Both the position numbers and the translations under genes were made by a program. The notes beneath the pieces are model-generated. The model had not been told where the DNA came from and searched no databases. It worked only from the letters and a program-made list of their open reading frames with translations. A stretch of 64,000 bases of DNA. It comes from Roseibium sediminicola (GTDB taxonomy: Bacteria; Pseudomonadota; Alphaproteobacteria; Rhizobiales; Stappiaceae). Each line of letters opens with the position of its first letter. Position 1 is the stretch's first letter. The stretch lies in assembly GCF_023156505.1 (NCBI RefSeq), contig NZ_JALNMJ010000001.1, positions 62,001-126,000 of the forward strand. Direction: 5' to 3'. Shown piece after piece: positions 51,744 through 61,217 of the stretch.

Positions 51744-53110
51744 CGCCGTTTGAAGTTGGCCTCATCATGACCGGCGTGCTGCTGGTCCTCGTCGTGCTGG
51801 GTGTCCGGGTGGCCTTTGCCGCTGCCTTTACCGGACTTGTCGGCCTGATCGTGCTGTTCTCGATGAAGATGGGTTTCGAACGCGGCTTTTTTGTCGCCCT
51901 GAAAATGGCCGGTACCATCCCGCATTCAAAGTCGGTCACCTATGCACTGTCGGTGCTGCCGACCTTCATCCTGATTGGCTTCCTGGCATTCTACGCCGGT
52001 TTCACCAAGCAGCTCTTCGAGGCTGCCAAGCGATGGCTCGGATGGCTGCCGGGCGGCATGGCCGTCGGCACGGTGTTTTCGACCGCCGGCTTCGCCGCTG
52101 TTTCGGGCGCGTCGGTTGCCACGGCAGCGGTGTTCGCCCGCGTCGCCATTCCGGAGATGCTGAATGCCGGCTATTCCAAGCGTCTGTCCGCCGCGGTCGT
52201 GGCTGCCGGCGGGACGTTGGCTTCACTGATCCCGCCCTCGGCGATCCTGGTGATCTATGCCATCCTGGTGGAGCAGTCGGTTGGCAAGCTGTTGATCGCC
52301 GGTTTCCTGCCGGGCGTTTTCTCGGCGCTGATCTATGTCGGCATCATCGTTGCGGTTGCCTCCTGGCGAGGCGACGCACCGGCGATCAAGGGTTTTACCT
52401 GGGCGGAGCGTTTTGAAAGCGTGCCCGGAACACTGCCGATCATTGCCGTGGTGGGTATCATCTTCTGTTCGTTCTTCTTCGGCCTGGCAACGCCGACAGA
52501 AGCGGGATCCCTCGGGGCGTTTGTCGTTCTGGTGGTGGCTTTCGTCAAGGGCATGAAACCGAAGCAGCTCGGCCAGGCGCTGCATGAGACTGCCAAACTC
52601 ACCGTAATGATCTTCACGCTGATCTGGGGGGTGCTGGTCTATGTGCGCTTTCTGGGCTTTGCCGGTCTGCCCGAGGCCTTCAGGGACTTCATCGTCGCGC
52701 TGGAATTCTCGCCCTGGGTGGTGATGATCTGCATTCTCCTTGGCTATGCGGTGCTCGGCATGTTCATGGACGCGATCGGCATGCTGATCCTGACCCTGCC
52801 GGTGGTCTATCCGGCGGTGATGGCACTGAATGGCGGCGAGGGCGTTTCGGCGGCCGACAGCGCCTTCGGCATGTCGGGCGAGGCCTGCGCCATATGGTTC
52901 GGCATTCTGGTTGTGAAGATGGCGGAGCTCTGTCTGATCACGCCACCGATAGGATTGAACTGCTTCGTCGTCTCGGGCGTTCGCCCGGACATCCCGGTGC
53001 AGGAAGTCTTCCGCGGCTGCGTTCCGTTCTTTGTTGCGGACGTGCTGACCATCGCCGGCCTGCTCGCCTTCCCGTCGATCATCACGATCCTGCCGGAACT
53101 GATGGGCTAG
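51740..53110 (+). CDS. dctM: TRAP transporter large permease DctM
   Basis: A 456-residue transport subunit with about twelve helices. Characteristic stretches are STAGFAAVSGASVATAAVFARVAIPEML, GGTLASLIPPSAILVIYAILVEQSVGKL, GLATPTEAGSLGAF and LITPPIGLNCFVV, the DctM elements that form the sodium-dependent transport core. Its ATGA overlaps the dctQ stop. A terminator follows 30 bp after the stop, ending the dctPQM operon. Confidence 0.94.
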   Translation: MTPFEVGLIMTGVLLVLVVLGVRVAFAAAFTGLVGLIVLFSMKMGFERGFFVALKMAGTIPHSKSVTYALSVLPTFILIGFLAFYAGFTKQLFEAAKRWLGWLPGGMAVGTVFSTAGFAAVSGASVATAAVFARVAIPEMLNAGYSKRLSAAVVAAGGTLASLIPPSAILVIYAILVEQSVGKLLIAGFLPGVFSALIYVGIIVAVASWRGDAPAIKGFTWAERFESVPGTLPIIAVVGIIFCSFFFGLATPTEAGSLGAFVVLVVAFVKGMKPKQLGQALHETAKLTVMIFTLIWGVLVYVRFLGFAGLPEAFRDFIVALEFSPWVVMICILLGYAVLGMFMDAIGMLILTLPVVYPAVMALNGGEGVSAADSAFGMSGEACAIWFGILVVKMAELCLITPPIGLNCFVVSGVRPDIPVQEVFRGCVPFFVADVLTIAGLLAFPSIITILPELMG

Positions 53111-53140
53111 ACCGCACAGGCCCGAACCTGAAAAACACTA

Positions 53141-53175
53141 AGTGCCGCTGAAGGAAGCTCTTCAGCGGCGCTTTT
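53141..53175 (+). terminator. Terminator of dctPQM
   Basis: GCCGCTGAA (53144-53152) pairs perfectly with TTCAGCGGC (53161-53169), extendable by three pairs on the outside (AGT with GCT), and is followed by TTTTG. It lies just after the dctM stop. Confidence 0.88.
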
Positions 53176-53207
53176 GTCTTGCGCACTCGTCGTCAGGTTA
53201 GACGATG

Positions 53208-53789
53208 TCAGTCGAAGACGCTTGCCTGGCTGCCGGCGGTGTCGAAGCGGTTGGTCCCCGGGGTTCCGGGGAAAAATCCGTTGGCGATGAACAGCCAGAG
53301 CCCGTAAAAACCGCCGATGATCGGAATGAACAGGATCAGGACCCAAAAACCGGAGGCGTCCCGGTCGTGCAAGCGCCTGACCTCAAGCGAAAACAGGCAA
53401 AGGGTCAGTGCCAGAAACAGCGTCAGATAGGTAAGACCGCCCGGCGAACTCACCAGGTGCCGCATGACTTCCGCAGACTCCACTTCGCCGGAGGTTGGCG
53501 GGAAGGTGCTGACGAAACCGAAGATCGCGACGACGAAGACGATGAAGCGGACAATGCCGATCGTCCAGTATTCCATCCGGCCGATACGGCCCTGGAAACT
53601 GAACAACATGCCAAAAACAAATCCGAAGATTTTCAAAACGGAAAAACTGTCTTCGTCTCTCGAAGGCGCGCTGTGGCCAGGCGAAGCGTAGGCCGCTGTG
53701 GCGCCATAGGACGATGTTTGGCCGCCCCAGGTCTGGCCGGGTTGTCGAGGTAACCCGCGTTTTCCAAATTGTTTTCGCTGCGTCGTCAT
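53208..53789 (-). CDS. DUF805 inner-membrane protein
   Basis: A 193-residue membrane protein of the DUF805 family. A Ser/Gln/Gly-rich cytoplasmic N-terminus (about 1-45) is followed by LFSFQGRIGRMEYWTIGIVRFIVF, the family opening with its Gly-Arg-Ile/x-x-Arg, three to four helices and the closing RRLHDRDASGFWVLILFIPIIG and PGTPGTNRFD, typical of this family. Function is unknown. It is convergent with dctPQM. Confidence 0.85.
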   Translation of the reverse strand: MTTQRKQFGKRGLPRQPGQTWGGQTSSYGATAAYASPGHSAPSRDEDSFSVLKIFGFVFGMLFSFQGRIGRMEYWTIGIVRFIVFVVAIFGFVSTFPPTSGEVESAEVMRHLVSSPGGLTYLTLFLALTLCLFSLEVRRLHDRDASGFWVLILFIPIIGGFYGLWLFIANGFFPGTPGTNRFDTAGSQASVFD

Positions 53790-53928
53790 CAGTGCCCCCG
53801 TCGAAAATCTCTTGACAGAATGGCGTGACGTTACGCGAGGCAGCTTAAGATTGGCGTAAAGGAATTAGTTAAAACTGTATGAAGTGACAATGGTCGTTTC
53901 AAACGGAGAGGCGGTTGCTTGCGGCCGC

Positions 53929-55497
53929 TTAGAACAGGCTGCCTTGATCGACCGGCGATGTCTTGCCCGAGCCGGTTTTTTTCGGCTTTGCCTTGGCCGG
54001 TTTGGGCGCGGCGCTGTCGCTCATGGCGACCGCGTCGACCATGCCGTCGGCCAGCTCGATGGAGAGCGCCGCACCGGATGCGACATCGGCCGCGGAGCGC
54101 ACCGGCTGGCCGCTGTCGTCGCGTACCACCGCATAGCCGCGCGCCAGCACATCCTTGTAGGACAGTGACTTCAGGAGTTTCTGCAGCCCGTCCAGCCGGG
54201 CCTTTTCATGGGTGACACGCGCAAGGTAGGCCCGGTCGAGCCGATCGCCGAGGCCGGTGAGCCGCTCCTGGCCAAGCACTGCCTGCTGGGTGAGCCTTGT
54301 AGGTGTCAGCCGCACGGCCAGCGCTTCAAAGGACTGCCGCTTCTGCGCTACCGCCACTTTGAGAGCGCGCTGTTGCCGGTCGCTCGCCTGGACGAGATCC
54401 TGCCGCGCCTTGGTGCTGAGGCGCGACAGCAGCAGCGGCGACAGGCGGCCGGCGAAATTCTGGAAATGGGTGCGGTGGGCGCGTGTGCTGACGATCAGCG
54501 CGCGTTCAAGGCCGTTGGCCAGATTGTCGAATTTCTGGCGCGGCAGGGCCAGGAGATCCTGCGGCGCCGGCAGGGCCGCGCTGGCGGCACGAAGTTCCGT
54601 GCGCCGGCCGGTGACGAAACGCACCAGTCCGGAATTGAGCCGGCGCGAGCGGTCGTCGACCATTGCCATCAGCTCGGCTTTCACCGGCACGGCGATTTCG
54701 GCGGCACCCGTAGGTGTCGGCGCGCGCAGGTCGGCGGCAAGGTCAATCAAGGTCCAGTCGGTCTCGTGGCCGACGGCGGAGATCAGCGGAATGTCACTGG
54801 CGGCGGCCGCGCGCACAACCGCTTCCTCGTTGAAGCCCCACAGATCCTCAATGCTGCCGCCGCCGCGGGCGACGATCAGGAGATCGGGACGGGGGATCGG
54901 CCCGCCGGGCTCAAGCGCATTGAAGCCGCGGATGCCGTTGGCAACCTCTGCGCCGGAGGTCTCGCCCTGAACACGCACCGGCCAGACCAGCACATGGATC
55001 GGAAACCGGTCGGAGATCCGATGAAGAATATCGCGGATGACGGCGCCGGTCGGCGAGGTGACCACGCCGATCACCTTCGGCAGCGGCTGCAGCCGCCGCT
55101 TGCGCTCTTCGGCGAACAGGCCTTCGGCGGCAAGTTTCTTCTTGCGCTCTTCCAGAAGCGCCATCAGCGCGCCGGCGCCGGCCGGTTCCAGCGCGTCGAT
55201 CACCATCTGGTATTTCGACTGGCCCGGGAAGGTGGTGATCTTGCCGGTGGCGATCACCTCCAGGCCCTGCTCAGGCTGGATCTTCAGCTTCGAGGCCACA
55301 CCGCGCCAGATCACGCCGGACAGGACAGACCGGTCATCTTTCAGGTCCAGATAGATGTGGCCTGAGCCTGGCCGTGAAATCCGCCCCAGCTCACCGCGAA
55401 CCCGCACATAGCCAAAGGTCTCTTCCATCGTGCGCTTGATGGAAAACGAGATTTCGGAAACAGAGAACTCGGCGACGTTGGACTGGGATTCGCTCAC
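53929..55497 (-). CDS. xseA: Exodeoxyribonuclease VII large subunit
   Basis: A 522-residue XseA. The N-terminal OB domain begins [27 protein letters not shown] and continues [13 protein letters not shown]. The catalytic region contains [46 protein letters not shown] and [31 protein letters not shown], the conserved Asp/His set of the family. A coiled-coil (about 300-430) and a Pro/Lys-rich tail follow. I use the GTG at 55497 behind AAGGA, which places MSESQSN at the start; the frame is open further upstream but not conserved-looking. With XseB (not in the window) it degrades single-stranded DNA. Confidence 0.93.
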   Translation of the reverse strand: MSESQSNVAEFSVSEISFSIKRTMEETFGYVRVRGELGRISRPGSGHIYLDLKDDRSVLSGVIWRGVASKLKIQPEQGLEVIATGKITTFPGQSKYQMVIDALEPAGAGALMALLEERKKKLAAEGLFAEERKRRLQPLPKVIGVVTSPTGAVIRDILHRISDRFPIHVLVWPVRVQGETSGAEVANGIRGFNALEPGGPIPRPDLLIVARGGGSIEDLWGFNEEAVVRAAAASDIPLISAVGHETDWTLIDLAADLRAPTPTGAAEIAVPVKAELMAMVDDRSRRLNSGLVRFVTGRRTELRAASAALPAPQDLLALPRQKFDNLANGLERALIVSTRAHRTHFQNFAGRLSPLLLSRLSTKARQDLVQASDRQQRALKVAVAQKRQSFEALAVRLTPTRLTQQAVLGQERLTGLGDRLDRAYLARVTHEKARLDGLQKLLKSLSYKDVLARGYAVVRDDSGQPVRSAADVASGAALSIELADGMVDAVAMSDSAAPKPAKAKPKKTGSGKTSPVDQGSLF

Positions 55498-55708
55498 GCG
55501 GGTGATTCCTTCTGATCGCAGAAAACTGGCCGGTTGAGGGAAGAGGGTCAAGGGGAGAGCGACGAGTGTTATATGGCGGAACGGATTGTGTTGCCTGTTT
55601 TCGTCGACGCGGCTGTGTGAGCGCGGGCAGAATCGAATAGGCTTGGATGACAGGAGGAAGGGGTGGCATTCGCCTTGAAACCCACACAATCGGGCTTAGG
55701 GTCTGGTC

Positions 55709-56467
55709 ATGGCCAAATACGAGTTCAACATGCAACGATTGTTTTTGCGACACATCCTCGCCGATGGCGCCCGCATTGAAGCGGATCGCGGCCAGGCGAA
55801 TTATCTTCTGAACGTGCTGCGCCTCAAGGACGGCGACTATGTCCTGGTCTTCAACGGCAGTGACGGCGAGTGGCTGGCCAAGATCTCCAGCAACGGCCGC
55901 CGCGACTGCGCGCTGCAGCTGATGGAAAAGACACGCGAACAAACGGCCGCCAACGACCTGATGTACATGTTCGCGCCGCTCAAGCATGCCCGGCTCGACT
56001 ATATGGTGCAAAAGGCGGTGGAAATGGGAGCCGGCAGCCTGAAACCGGTCATGACCCAGCACACCCAGGCAAGCCGGGTCAACCTGGAGCGTATGGAAGC
56101 CAATGTCATCGAGGCCGCCGAACAATGCGGTGTGCTGTCGGTCGCTGAAGTGCTGGCGCCCCAGCCGCTCAGCGACGTTCTGGATGTCTGGACCGAGGCA
56201 CAGCCCGGCCGCAGGCTTTTGTTTTGCGATGAGGCCGAAGGCACCAACAACCCGCTGTTGACCCTGGCCCAGATCAAGGAAGCGGGGCCGCAACCCATTG
56301 CGGTGCTGATCGGTCCGGAAGGCGGCTTTTCCGAAGACGAACGGGACCGGTTGCGCAACCTCGATTTTGTCACGCCGATCCCGCTCGGACCCCGTATCCT
56401 GAGGGCCGACACAGCGGCGGTTGCCGCGCTCACCATCATTCAGGCAACGGTTGGCGACTGGAGGTGA
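55709..56467 (+). CDS. rsmE: 16S rRNA (uracil1498-N3)-methyltransferase RsmE
   Basis: A 252-residue SPOUT methyltransferase that methylates U1498 of 16S rRNA. An N-terminal PUA-like domain ([19 protein letters not shown]) is followed by the knotted domain with [39 protein letters not shown] and [17 protein letters not shown], the SAM-binding signature of RsmE. Length is standard. It starts divergently from xseA and ends 4 bp before the cyclase gene, which would therefore be co-transcribed. Confidence 0.94.
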   Translation: MAKYEFNMQRLFLRHILADGARIEADRGQANYLLNVLRLKDGDYVLVFNGSDGEWLAKISSNGRRDCALQLMEKTREQTAANDLMYMFAPLKHARLDYMVQKAVEMGAGSLKPVMTQHTQASRVNLERMEANVIEAAEQCGVLSVAEVLAPQPLSDVLDVWTEAQPGRRLLFCDEAEGTNNPLLTLAQIKEAGPQPIAVLIGPEGGFSEDERDRLRNLDFVTPIPLGPRILRADTAAVAALTIIQATVGDWR

Positions 56468-56471
56468 CGTG

Positions 56472-58238
56472 ATGTCCGAAGAGACGCTCCCGCCGGAAAA
56501 AGCCGGTCCCGGCCACACAACGGGTTCAGGGGCCATCGACCGGCAGGGTCCGAGCGGACATGTCTCTTCCCGGACAGCAGGAAAACGTCTGCGCCTGCCG
56601 GTCGGCGTCGCGCTCGGCCTGGTGTTTTCCCTTTTGCTCGTGCTGATCTGCGGCATCATCATCACCTATATGGCGACCTCCGACCGAAGCATCGCCGGCC
56701 GTCTTCTGGACGAACAGGGCGTCGCCGTCCTGAAAAGCAATGAGGCGGTCCTCGACAAGTTTTTCCAGCAGCAGCAATTGCTACTGCAGACTCTCGCGGT
56801 TGATGTCGGCAGGTCGGGCGCCCAGTTGACGGAAGCCGATCTGGCGCCTTACCAGGCCCTGCTTCCCGAGGGGGCAGCCTTCGAACTTGCCCGCGCCGTG
56901 CTGACGGAATATCCGCCCGATGACCTGCCGGAGGTCGCCTGGTCCGATTTCGAATACCGGCCGGGCTTTTCGACGGCGGTGAAGAGCGCGGAAATCGACC
57001 TGGGCAATGGCCAAATTCTGCGCGGCCTTTATCCGCAGCCGGTCTTCGCCGAAGTCGCCAGCGAGATGGCCTGGGAAGGCCGTCAGCAGGTGTTTCTCCT
57101 GTCCGGTCGCGACCGGGCCATTGTGGTCGCCGGCGTGCCTGAGAGCGATTTCGGAGCGACGCCCGAACAACCGCTGCCGGCGCTGGCGGGGCTTGAGGCC
57201 TCGCCGCTGCATCTCATCTGGGCAGACAATGCCAACGCCCATACCATGGGCGGCTCGATCGAGGGGCGTGTCTTTCCGGGCGATCAGGGCATGTTCACGG
57301 CGATCTTCACCGATGTGACCGCTGGGCCGGGGACGGGCTGGACCCTTGGTACCCTGTACCGGGCGGAGGAATTCGGCGCCGCGCTCGACCAGACCCGGAT
57401 CGTGCTTTACGCGGCGCTGGTCGCTCTCGTCGTCGGGGCGTTCCTGTCCTTCGTCGTCGGCCGACTGCTCGGCCGGCCCTTGAACCGGCTGGCGCATGCG
57501 GCCGCCAGTCTGCGCCAACTCGACTTTGCCGCCTCCGAGCGTTTGCCCCGGTCGCGCCTGGCCGAACTGGACGATGTCAACCAGGCCTTCAACGGCTCCA
57601 TCGGCGCGCTCAACGCCTTTGCCAAATATGTGCCCCGGCAGCTGGTTTCCCGGCTGATCGAGGAAGGCATGACCAGCGCACGCAACATCGAGATCAAGGA
57701 GATGACCATCGTCTTCACCGATCTCGCCGGCTTCACCGATCTGGCCTCGCACATGAGCGCGGAAGAAACAGCCGCCTATCTGAACGGCTATTTCGAAACC
57801 GTGTCGGATGCGATTGCCGAACAGGACGGCACCATCGACAAGTTCCTCGGCGACGGCGTGATGGCCTTCTGGGGCGCCCCGTCCGACCAGCCTGAGCATG
57901 CGGCGCAGGCGATCCGCGCGGTCCAGAACCTGGCGGACAGGATTGCCCGGATGCCGGACGGCCATATGCGGGTGCGCATCGGTGTGCACACCGGCAAGGT
58001 GGTGGTCGGGGACATCGGCTCCGCCGCGCGTATGAACTACACGGTCATCGGCGATGCCGTGAACGTCGCCGCCCGTCTGCAGGAACACGGCAAGTCCGTC
58101 GATCCGGACGCAAAGGTGATCGCCCTGGTCAGCGGCGAGACCATGGCGCATCTGCCCGAGGGCACCAGCGCCACCAGTCTTGGAACCGTTCATCTGCGTG
58201 GACGCACGGAGCCGTTATCGGTCTTCAGGATCGCGTGA
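56472..58238 (+). CDS. Membrane adenylate/guanylate cyclase
   Basis: A 588-residue class III nucleotide cyclase. Two membrane helices (about 55-80 and 306-330) enclose a periplasmic sensor of about 225 residues, followed by a HAMP-like linker and a C-terminal cyclase domain. The catalytic elements are MTIVFTDLAGFT (first metal Asp), DKFLGDGVMAFWGAP (second Asp) and RIGVHTGKVVVGDIGS, with YTVIGDAVNVAARLQE closing. It is complete and likely makes cAMP, though the substrate-choosing residues cannot be judged reliably by eye. The start is an ATG 4 bp after rsmE, with GAGGTG ahead. No dedicated effector gene is beside it. Confidence 0.9.
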   Translation: MSEETLPPEKAGPGHTTGSGAIDRQGPSGHVSSRTAGKRLRLPVGVALGLVFSLLLVLICGIIITYMATSDRSIAGRLLDEQGVAVLKSNEAVLDKFFQQQQLLLQTLAVDVGRSGAQLTEADLAPYQALLPEGAAFELARAVLTEYPPDDLPEVAWSDFEYRPGFSTAVKSAEIDLGNGQILRGLYPQPVFAEVASEMAWEGRQQVFLLSGRDRAIVVAGVPESDFGATPEQPLPALAGLEASPLHLIWADNANAHTMGGSIEGRVFPGDQGMFTAIFTDVTAGPGTGWTLGTLYRAEEFGAALDQTRIVLYAALVALVVGAFLSFVVGRLLGRPLNRLAHAAASLRQLDFAASERLPRSRLAELDDVNQAFNGSIGALNAFAKYVPRQLVSRLIEEGMTSARNIEIKEMTIVFTDLAGFTDLASHMSAEETAAYLNGYFETVSDAIAEQDGTIDKFLGDGVMAFWGAPSDQPEHAAQAIRAVQNLADRIARMPDGHMRVRIGVHTGKVVVGDIGSAARMNYTVIGDAVNVAARLQEHGKSVDPDAKVIALVSGETMAHLPEGTSATSLGTVHLRGRTEPLSVFRIA

Positions 58239-58386
58239 GAACCATCCGCTGCCGTTTCCCGGCTTGCATTCTTGTTTCAGGACTCCTAAATCACCGAAGC
58301 TTTCAAGTGTTCTTTTGAAGAACGCGCCGGATCATTGCGGTAGGCAGGGGGCAACCTGACGGGCCGCGCAAAACTAGGACGTTTCC

Positions 58387-59760
58387 ATGGCCCGCGATAC
58401 GGTCGATTCCACCCCGATTGAAACGGTCCAGGACCTGGCCGCGACGCTCGCCGAGGGCTGCAAGCCGGAAGAAAAATTCCGCATCGGCACCGAACACGAA
58501 AAATTCGGCTTCTGCCTGAACGAGTTGACGCCGATCCCCTATAAGGGCGAACACGGCGTCGAGGCCGTGCTGACCGGCATGGAGAAGCTCACCGGCTGGG
58601 AGCGGATCGAGGACGCAGGCAAGATCATCGGCCTTGCCGACGATCATGGCGGCGGCGCGATTTCCATCGAGCCGGGCGGTCAGTTCGAACTCTCCGGCGC
58701 ACCACTCGACAACCTGCACGAGACCTGCCGCGAGGCGAACCAGCACCTGGCCCAGGTGCGCCAGGTGGCCGAGCCGCTCGGTGTCGGTTTCCTCGGCATC
58801 GGCATGACCCCGACCTGGTCGCGCGCCGACATGCCGCGCATGCCGAAATCCCGCTACGACATCATGACCAACTACATGCCAAAGGTCGGCTCGCTCGGCC
58901 TCGACATGATGTACCGCACCTCGACCATCCAGGTGAACCTGGATTTCTCCTCCGAGGCGGACATGGTCAAGAAGATGCGCATCGGCCTGGCGCTGCAGCC
59001 GGTCGCAACCGCCATCTTTGCCAATTCGCCGTTCACCGAAGGCAAGCCGAACGGCTTCAAGTCGTTCCGGGCGCAGATCTGGACCGACACGGACGCGGAT
59101 CGCACCGGTGACATGCCGTTTGCCTTCGAGGACGGTTTCGGTTTTGAGCGTTATGTCGACTGGGCGCTCGATGTGCCGATGTATTTCGTCAAGCGCGGCA
59201 CCACCTATTACGATGTGACGGACACGACGTTCCGCCAGTTCATGAACGGTGCCCTGGAGGGCAGGGTGCCCGACGCGACCCCGTCTATCGGCGACTGGAA
59301 CAATCACCTGTCGACCCTGTTCCCGGATGTGCGGCTGAAGAAATACATCGAGATGCGCGGCGCCGACGGTGGCCCCTGGCGGCGCATCTGCGCCCTGCCG
59401 GCGCTTTGGGTCGGTCTCCTCTACGACAGCGGTGTGATGGATCAGGCCTATGAGCTGATCAAGGACTGGACGCAGGAAGAACGCGCCGCGCTGCGCCGCG
59501 ACGTGCCGGAACACGCGCTGCAGGCCCCATTCCGAGGCGGCACTCTGTTGAGCGTCGCCAAGGAAGTTCTGGCCTTGTCACAGGAAGGTCTCAAGCGCCG
59601 CAACCGCCTCAGCGACGGCGACCTCGACGAGCGCGTGCATCTGGCCCCGATCGAGGAAGGCCTCGCCTCCGGCATGTGCCCGGCGGATGTGCTCTTGCAG
59701 CGCTACAACGGTTCCTGGGGCGGCGACATTTCCAAGGTGTTCAAGGAATACGCCTACTGA
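58387..59760 (+). CDS. gshA: Glutamate-cysteine ligase (plant/proteobacterial type)
   Basis: A 457-residue gamma-glutamylcysteine synthetase of the plant-like GCS2/GshA family used by alphaproteobacteria. Features include EEKFRIGTEHEKFGFCL, GAISIEPGGQFELSGAPL, TPTWSRADMPRMPKSRYDIM, LDMMYRTSTIQVNLDF and VDWALDVPMYFVKRG. It makes gamma-glutamylcysteine, the first step of glutathione synthesis. Length and start (ATG at 58387) are normal. Its last 183 bp are overlapped on the other strand by the tail of the alpha/beta hydrolase frame. The MAPEG protein at the left end may use its product. Confidence 0.94.
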   Translation: MARDTVDSTPIETVQDLAATLAEGCKPEEKFRIGTEHEKFGFCLNELTPIPYKGEHGVEAVLTGMEKLTGWERIEDAGKIIGLADDHGGGAISIEPGGQFELSGAPLDNLHETCREANQHLAQVRQVAEPLGVGFLGIGMTPTWSRADMPRMPKSRYDIMTNYMPKVGSLGLDMMYRTSTIQVNLDFSSEADMVKKMRIGLALQPVATAIFANSPFTEGKPNGFKSFRAQIWTDTDADRTGDMPFAFEDGFGFERYVDWALDVPMYFVKRGTTYYDVTDTTFRQFMNGALEGRVPDATPSIGDWNNHLSTLFPDVRLKKYIEMRGADGGPWRRICALPALWVGLLYDSGVMDQAYELIKDWTQEERAALRRDVPEHALQAPFRGGTLLSVAKEVLALSQEGLKRRNRLSDGDLDERVHLAPIEEGLASGMCPADVLLQRYNGSWGGDISKVFKEYAY

Positions 59761-60849
59761 GCGGCCAGCAGTGGCCCCTATTCGACAGTGAGAAGTTCCT
59801 CGCCCGGGGCCATCCGTTGTTCGGGTTTGCCTCTCCCTTTGCTCTGACAGGGGCGTCTGCGGCCTCATAAACGCCGCGACGCGGTCGTGCGTTGCCGGAT
59901 CGTTCAGGAGACTGTCGTGCCCGTGTCCGGGCAGGATCTCGACCTGGACATGCGGAAAGGGCGCGGCAACCTGCCTAAAGCCCGGCGTGTGGATGGCAGT
60001 GTCCCGGTCACCGGCGATCACAAGCACCTTTCCTTTCATCGCAGCCAGTCCGTCTGCGGCGGTCTGCGGCGGCATCGGCAAGCCGGACGCGATCGCCCGG
60101 AAGGTGTAGGCCGAATAGTCCGGCGGCGCGTTGAGATAGGCAACTGGCAAGTGGTTGAACGCTTCGATGCCCAGCATGTTGAACAGGATCAGCCCGCTCA
60201 CCCGGAAGCGGTCGATATGAAGCGGGGACACGGGATCCGGGGCTTTCGGCTCGGTCGGCCCGGGCCCGAAATAGGGCGCGAACAACAGATATCCCGACAG
60301 GATCGGCCGATCCGGCTTGAGAGCATAACGAAGCGCAATGCCGCCGCCCATGGAATGGCCGGCGAGCCAGATGCGCGCATACGGCCTGGTTTTGGCGAGC
60401 TCGGAAACGATCTCGGCCAAGTCGTCCTCATACTGACCGAACCGGTCAAGGTCATAGCGCGCGCCACTCGAAAGGTTATGCCCTCTGAGATCCACCGCGA
60501 TCACCTGGGCCTGCGCTGCCCTTGCGAGCAAGCCCGCGGGATTGTTCCAGCGCTCGCCCGCGGCACCAATGCCATGGACAAGGACGATCAGATCCGTTGC
60601 TGTATCGGGTCCGAAGACGCGCGCGGCGATCGAGGTGCCGTCACTGGTTTCAAAGCGAACCGTGCGGGCGGGAAAAGTCTGTTCAAAAACAACGCCGTTA
60701 GAGATCTCGATCGCGCGGTATTGGGCAGCGGAAAGTCCTTGAGCACGGAACGGGTTTGGCCGCGGCCATAGGGTTACTGCTGCTGTCACCGCGATGGCCA
60801 GCACAAGCAATCCCGACACTCCGGCCAGGGTCGCGGTCATCCAGTTCAT
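59578..60849 (-). CDS. Alpha/beta hydrolase with an unusual C-terminal extension over gshA
   Basis: A 423-residue frame. An N-terminal membrane anchor (LAGVSGLLVLAIAVTAAVTLW) is followed by a standard alpha/beta hydrolase: oxyanion region VLVHGIGAAGERW, nucleophile GHSMGGG, catalytic Asp in VLVIAGDRD and His in LPGHGHDSLL. The fold would end near AAFMRP (about residue 328). The frame then continues for about 95 residues of Arg/Gly/Ala-rich sequence, of which 60 are antisense to gshA. In the next frame a TGA occurs at 59865-59867, just where a normal hydrolase should end, so a one-base loss may have removed the stop. The start at 60849 has GGGAG 7 bp upstream. Substrate unknown. Confidence 0.8.
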   Translation of the reverse strand: MNWMTATLAGVSGLLVLAIAVTAAVTLWPRPNPFRAQGLSAAQYRAIEISNGVVFEQTFPARTVRFETSDGTSIAARVFGPDTATDLIVLVHGIGAAGERWNNPAGLLARAAQAQVIAVDLRGHNLSSGARYDLDRFGQYEDDLAEIVSELAKTRPYARIWLAGHSMGGGIALRYALKPDRPILSGYLLFAPYFGPGPTEPKAPDPVSPLHIDRFRVSGLILFNMLGIEAFNHLPVAYLNAPPDYSAYTFRAIASGLPMPPQTAADGLAAMKGKVLVIAGDRDTAIHTPGFRQVAAPFPHVQVEILPGHGHDSLLNDPATHDRVAAFMRPQTPLSEQRERQTRTTDGPGRGTSHCRIGATAGRSVGVFLEHLGNVAAPGTVVALQEHIRRAHAGGEAFLDRGQMHALVEVAVAEAVAALETFL

Positions 60850-61217
60850 TCGATTACTCCCATGACAAAGGGTTTCCGGTGCCGCCGCAGCAGCTGCAAG
60901 GCTGGTGTGGCACCGGATGGTGGTGTTTGCACGAGGCATCATAAATGACAATTTTATTGCCATATTGACAATCGAATAGTCAACTTCGGTAAGCAGGCTG
61001 AGCCGGAAGTCGCATTGCTTCGAGGATGTTGAGGCCGCCTAGCCGCATGCTTATGCCGGCGATTGGTGCTTCATGGGGTCCGGTGGGGATGTGATTACCC
61101 GGGGGATGTCGACCCGAGTTGACGACGGCGAATTGACCTGACGCCCGCAAAAGGTCACTCTGGTCAAGGTTGGTCTTTTATCTCAAGGCCTTGCAACAGC
61201 GTGACCGGAGCAATGCG
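60850..61217. other. Divergent gap between the hydrolase and an acidic hypothetical gene
   Basis: This 368-bp gap separates two divergent genes. It has an AT-rich stretch at 60940-60990 containing repeated TTGAC/GTCAA words that probably holds the hydrolase promoter. I see no RNA gene, strong hairpin or convincing short frame in the rest. Confidence 0.5.
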
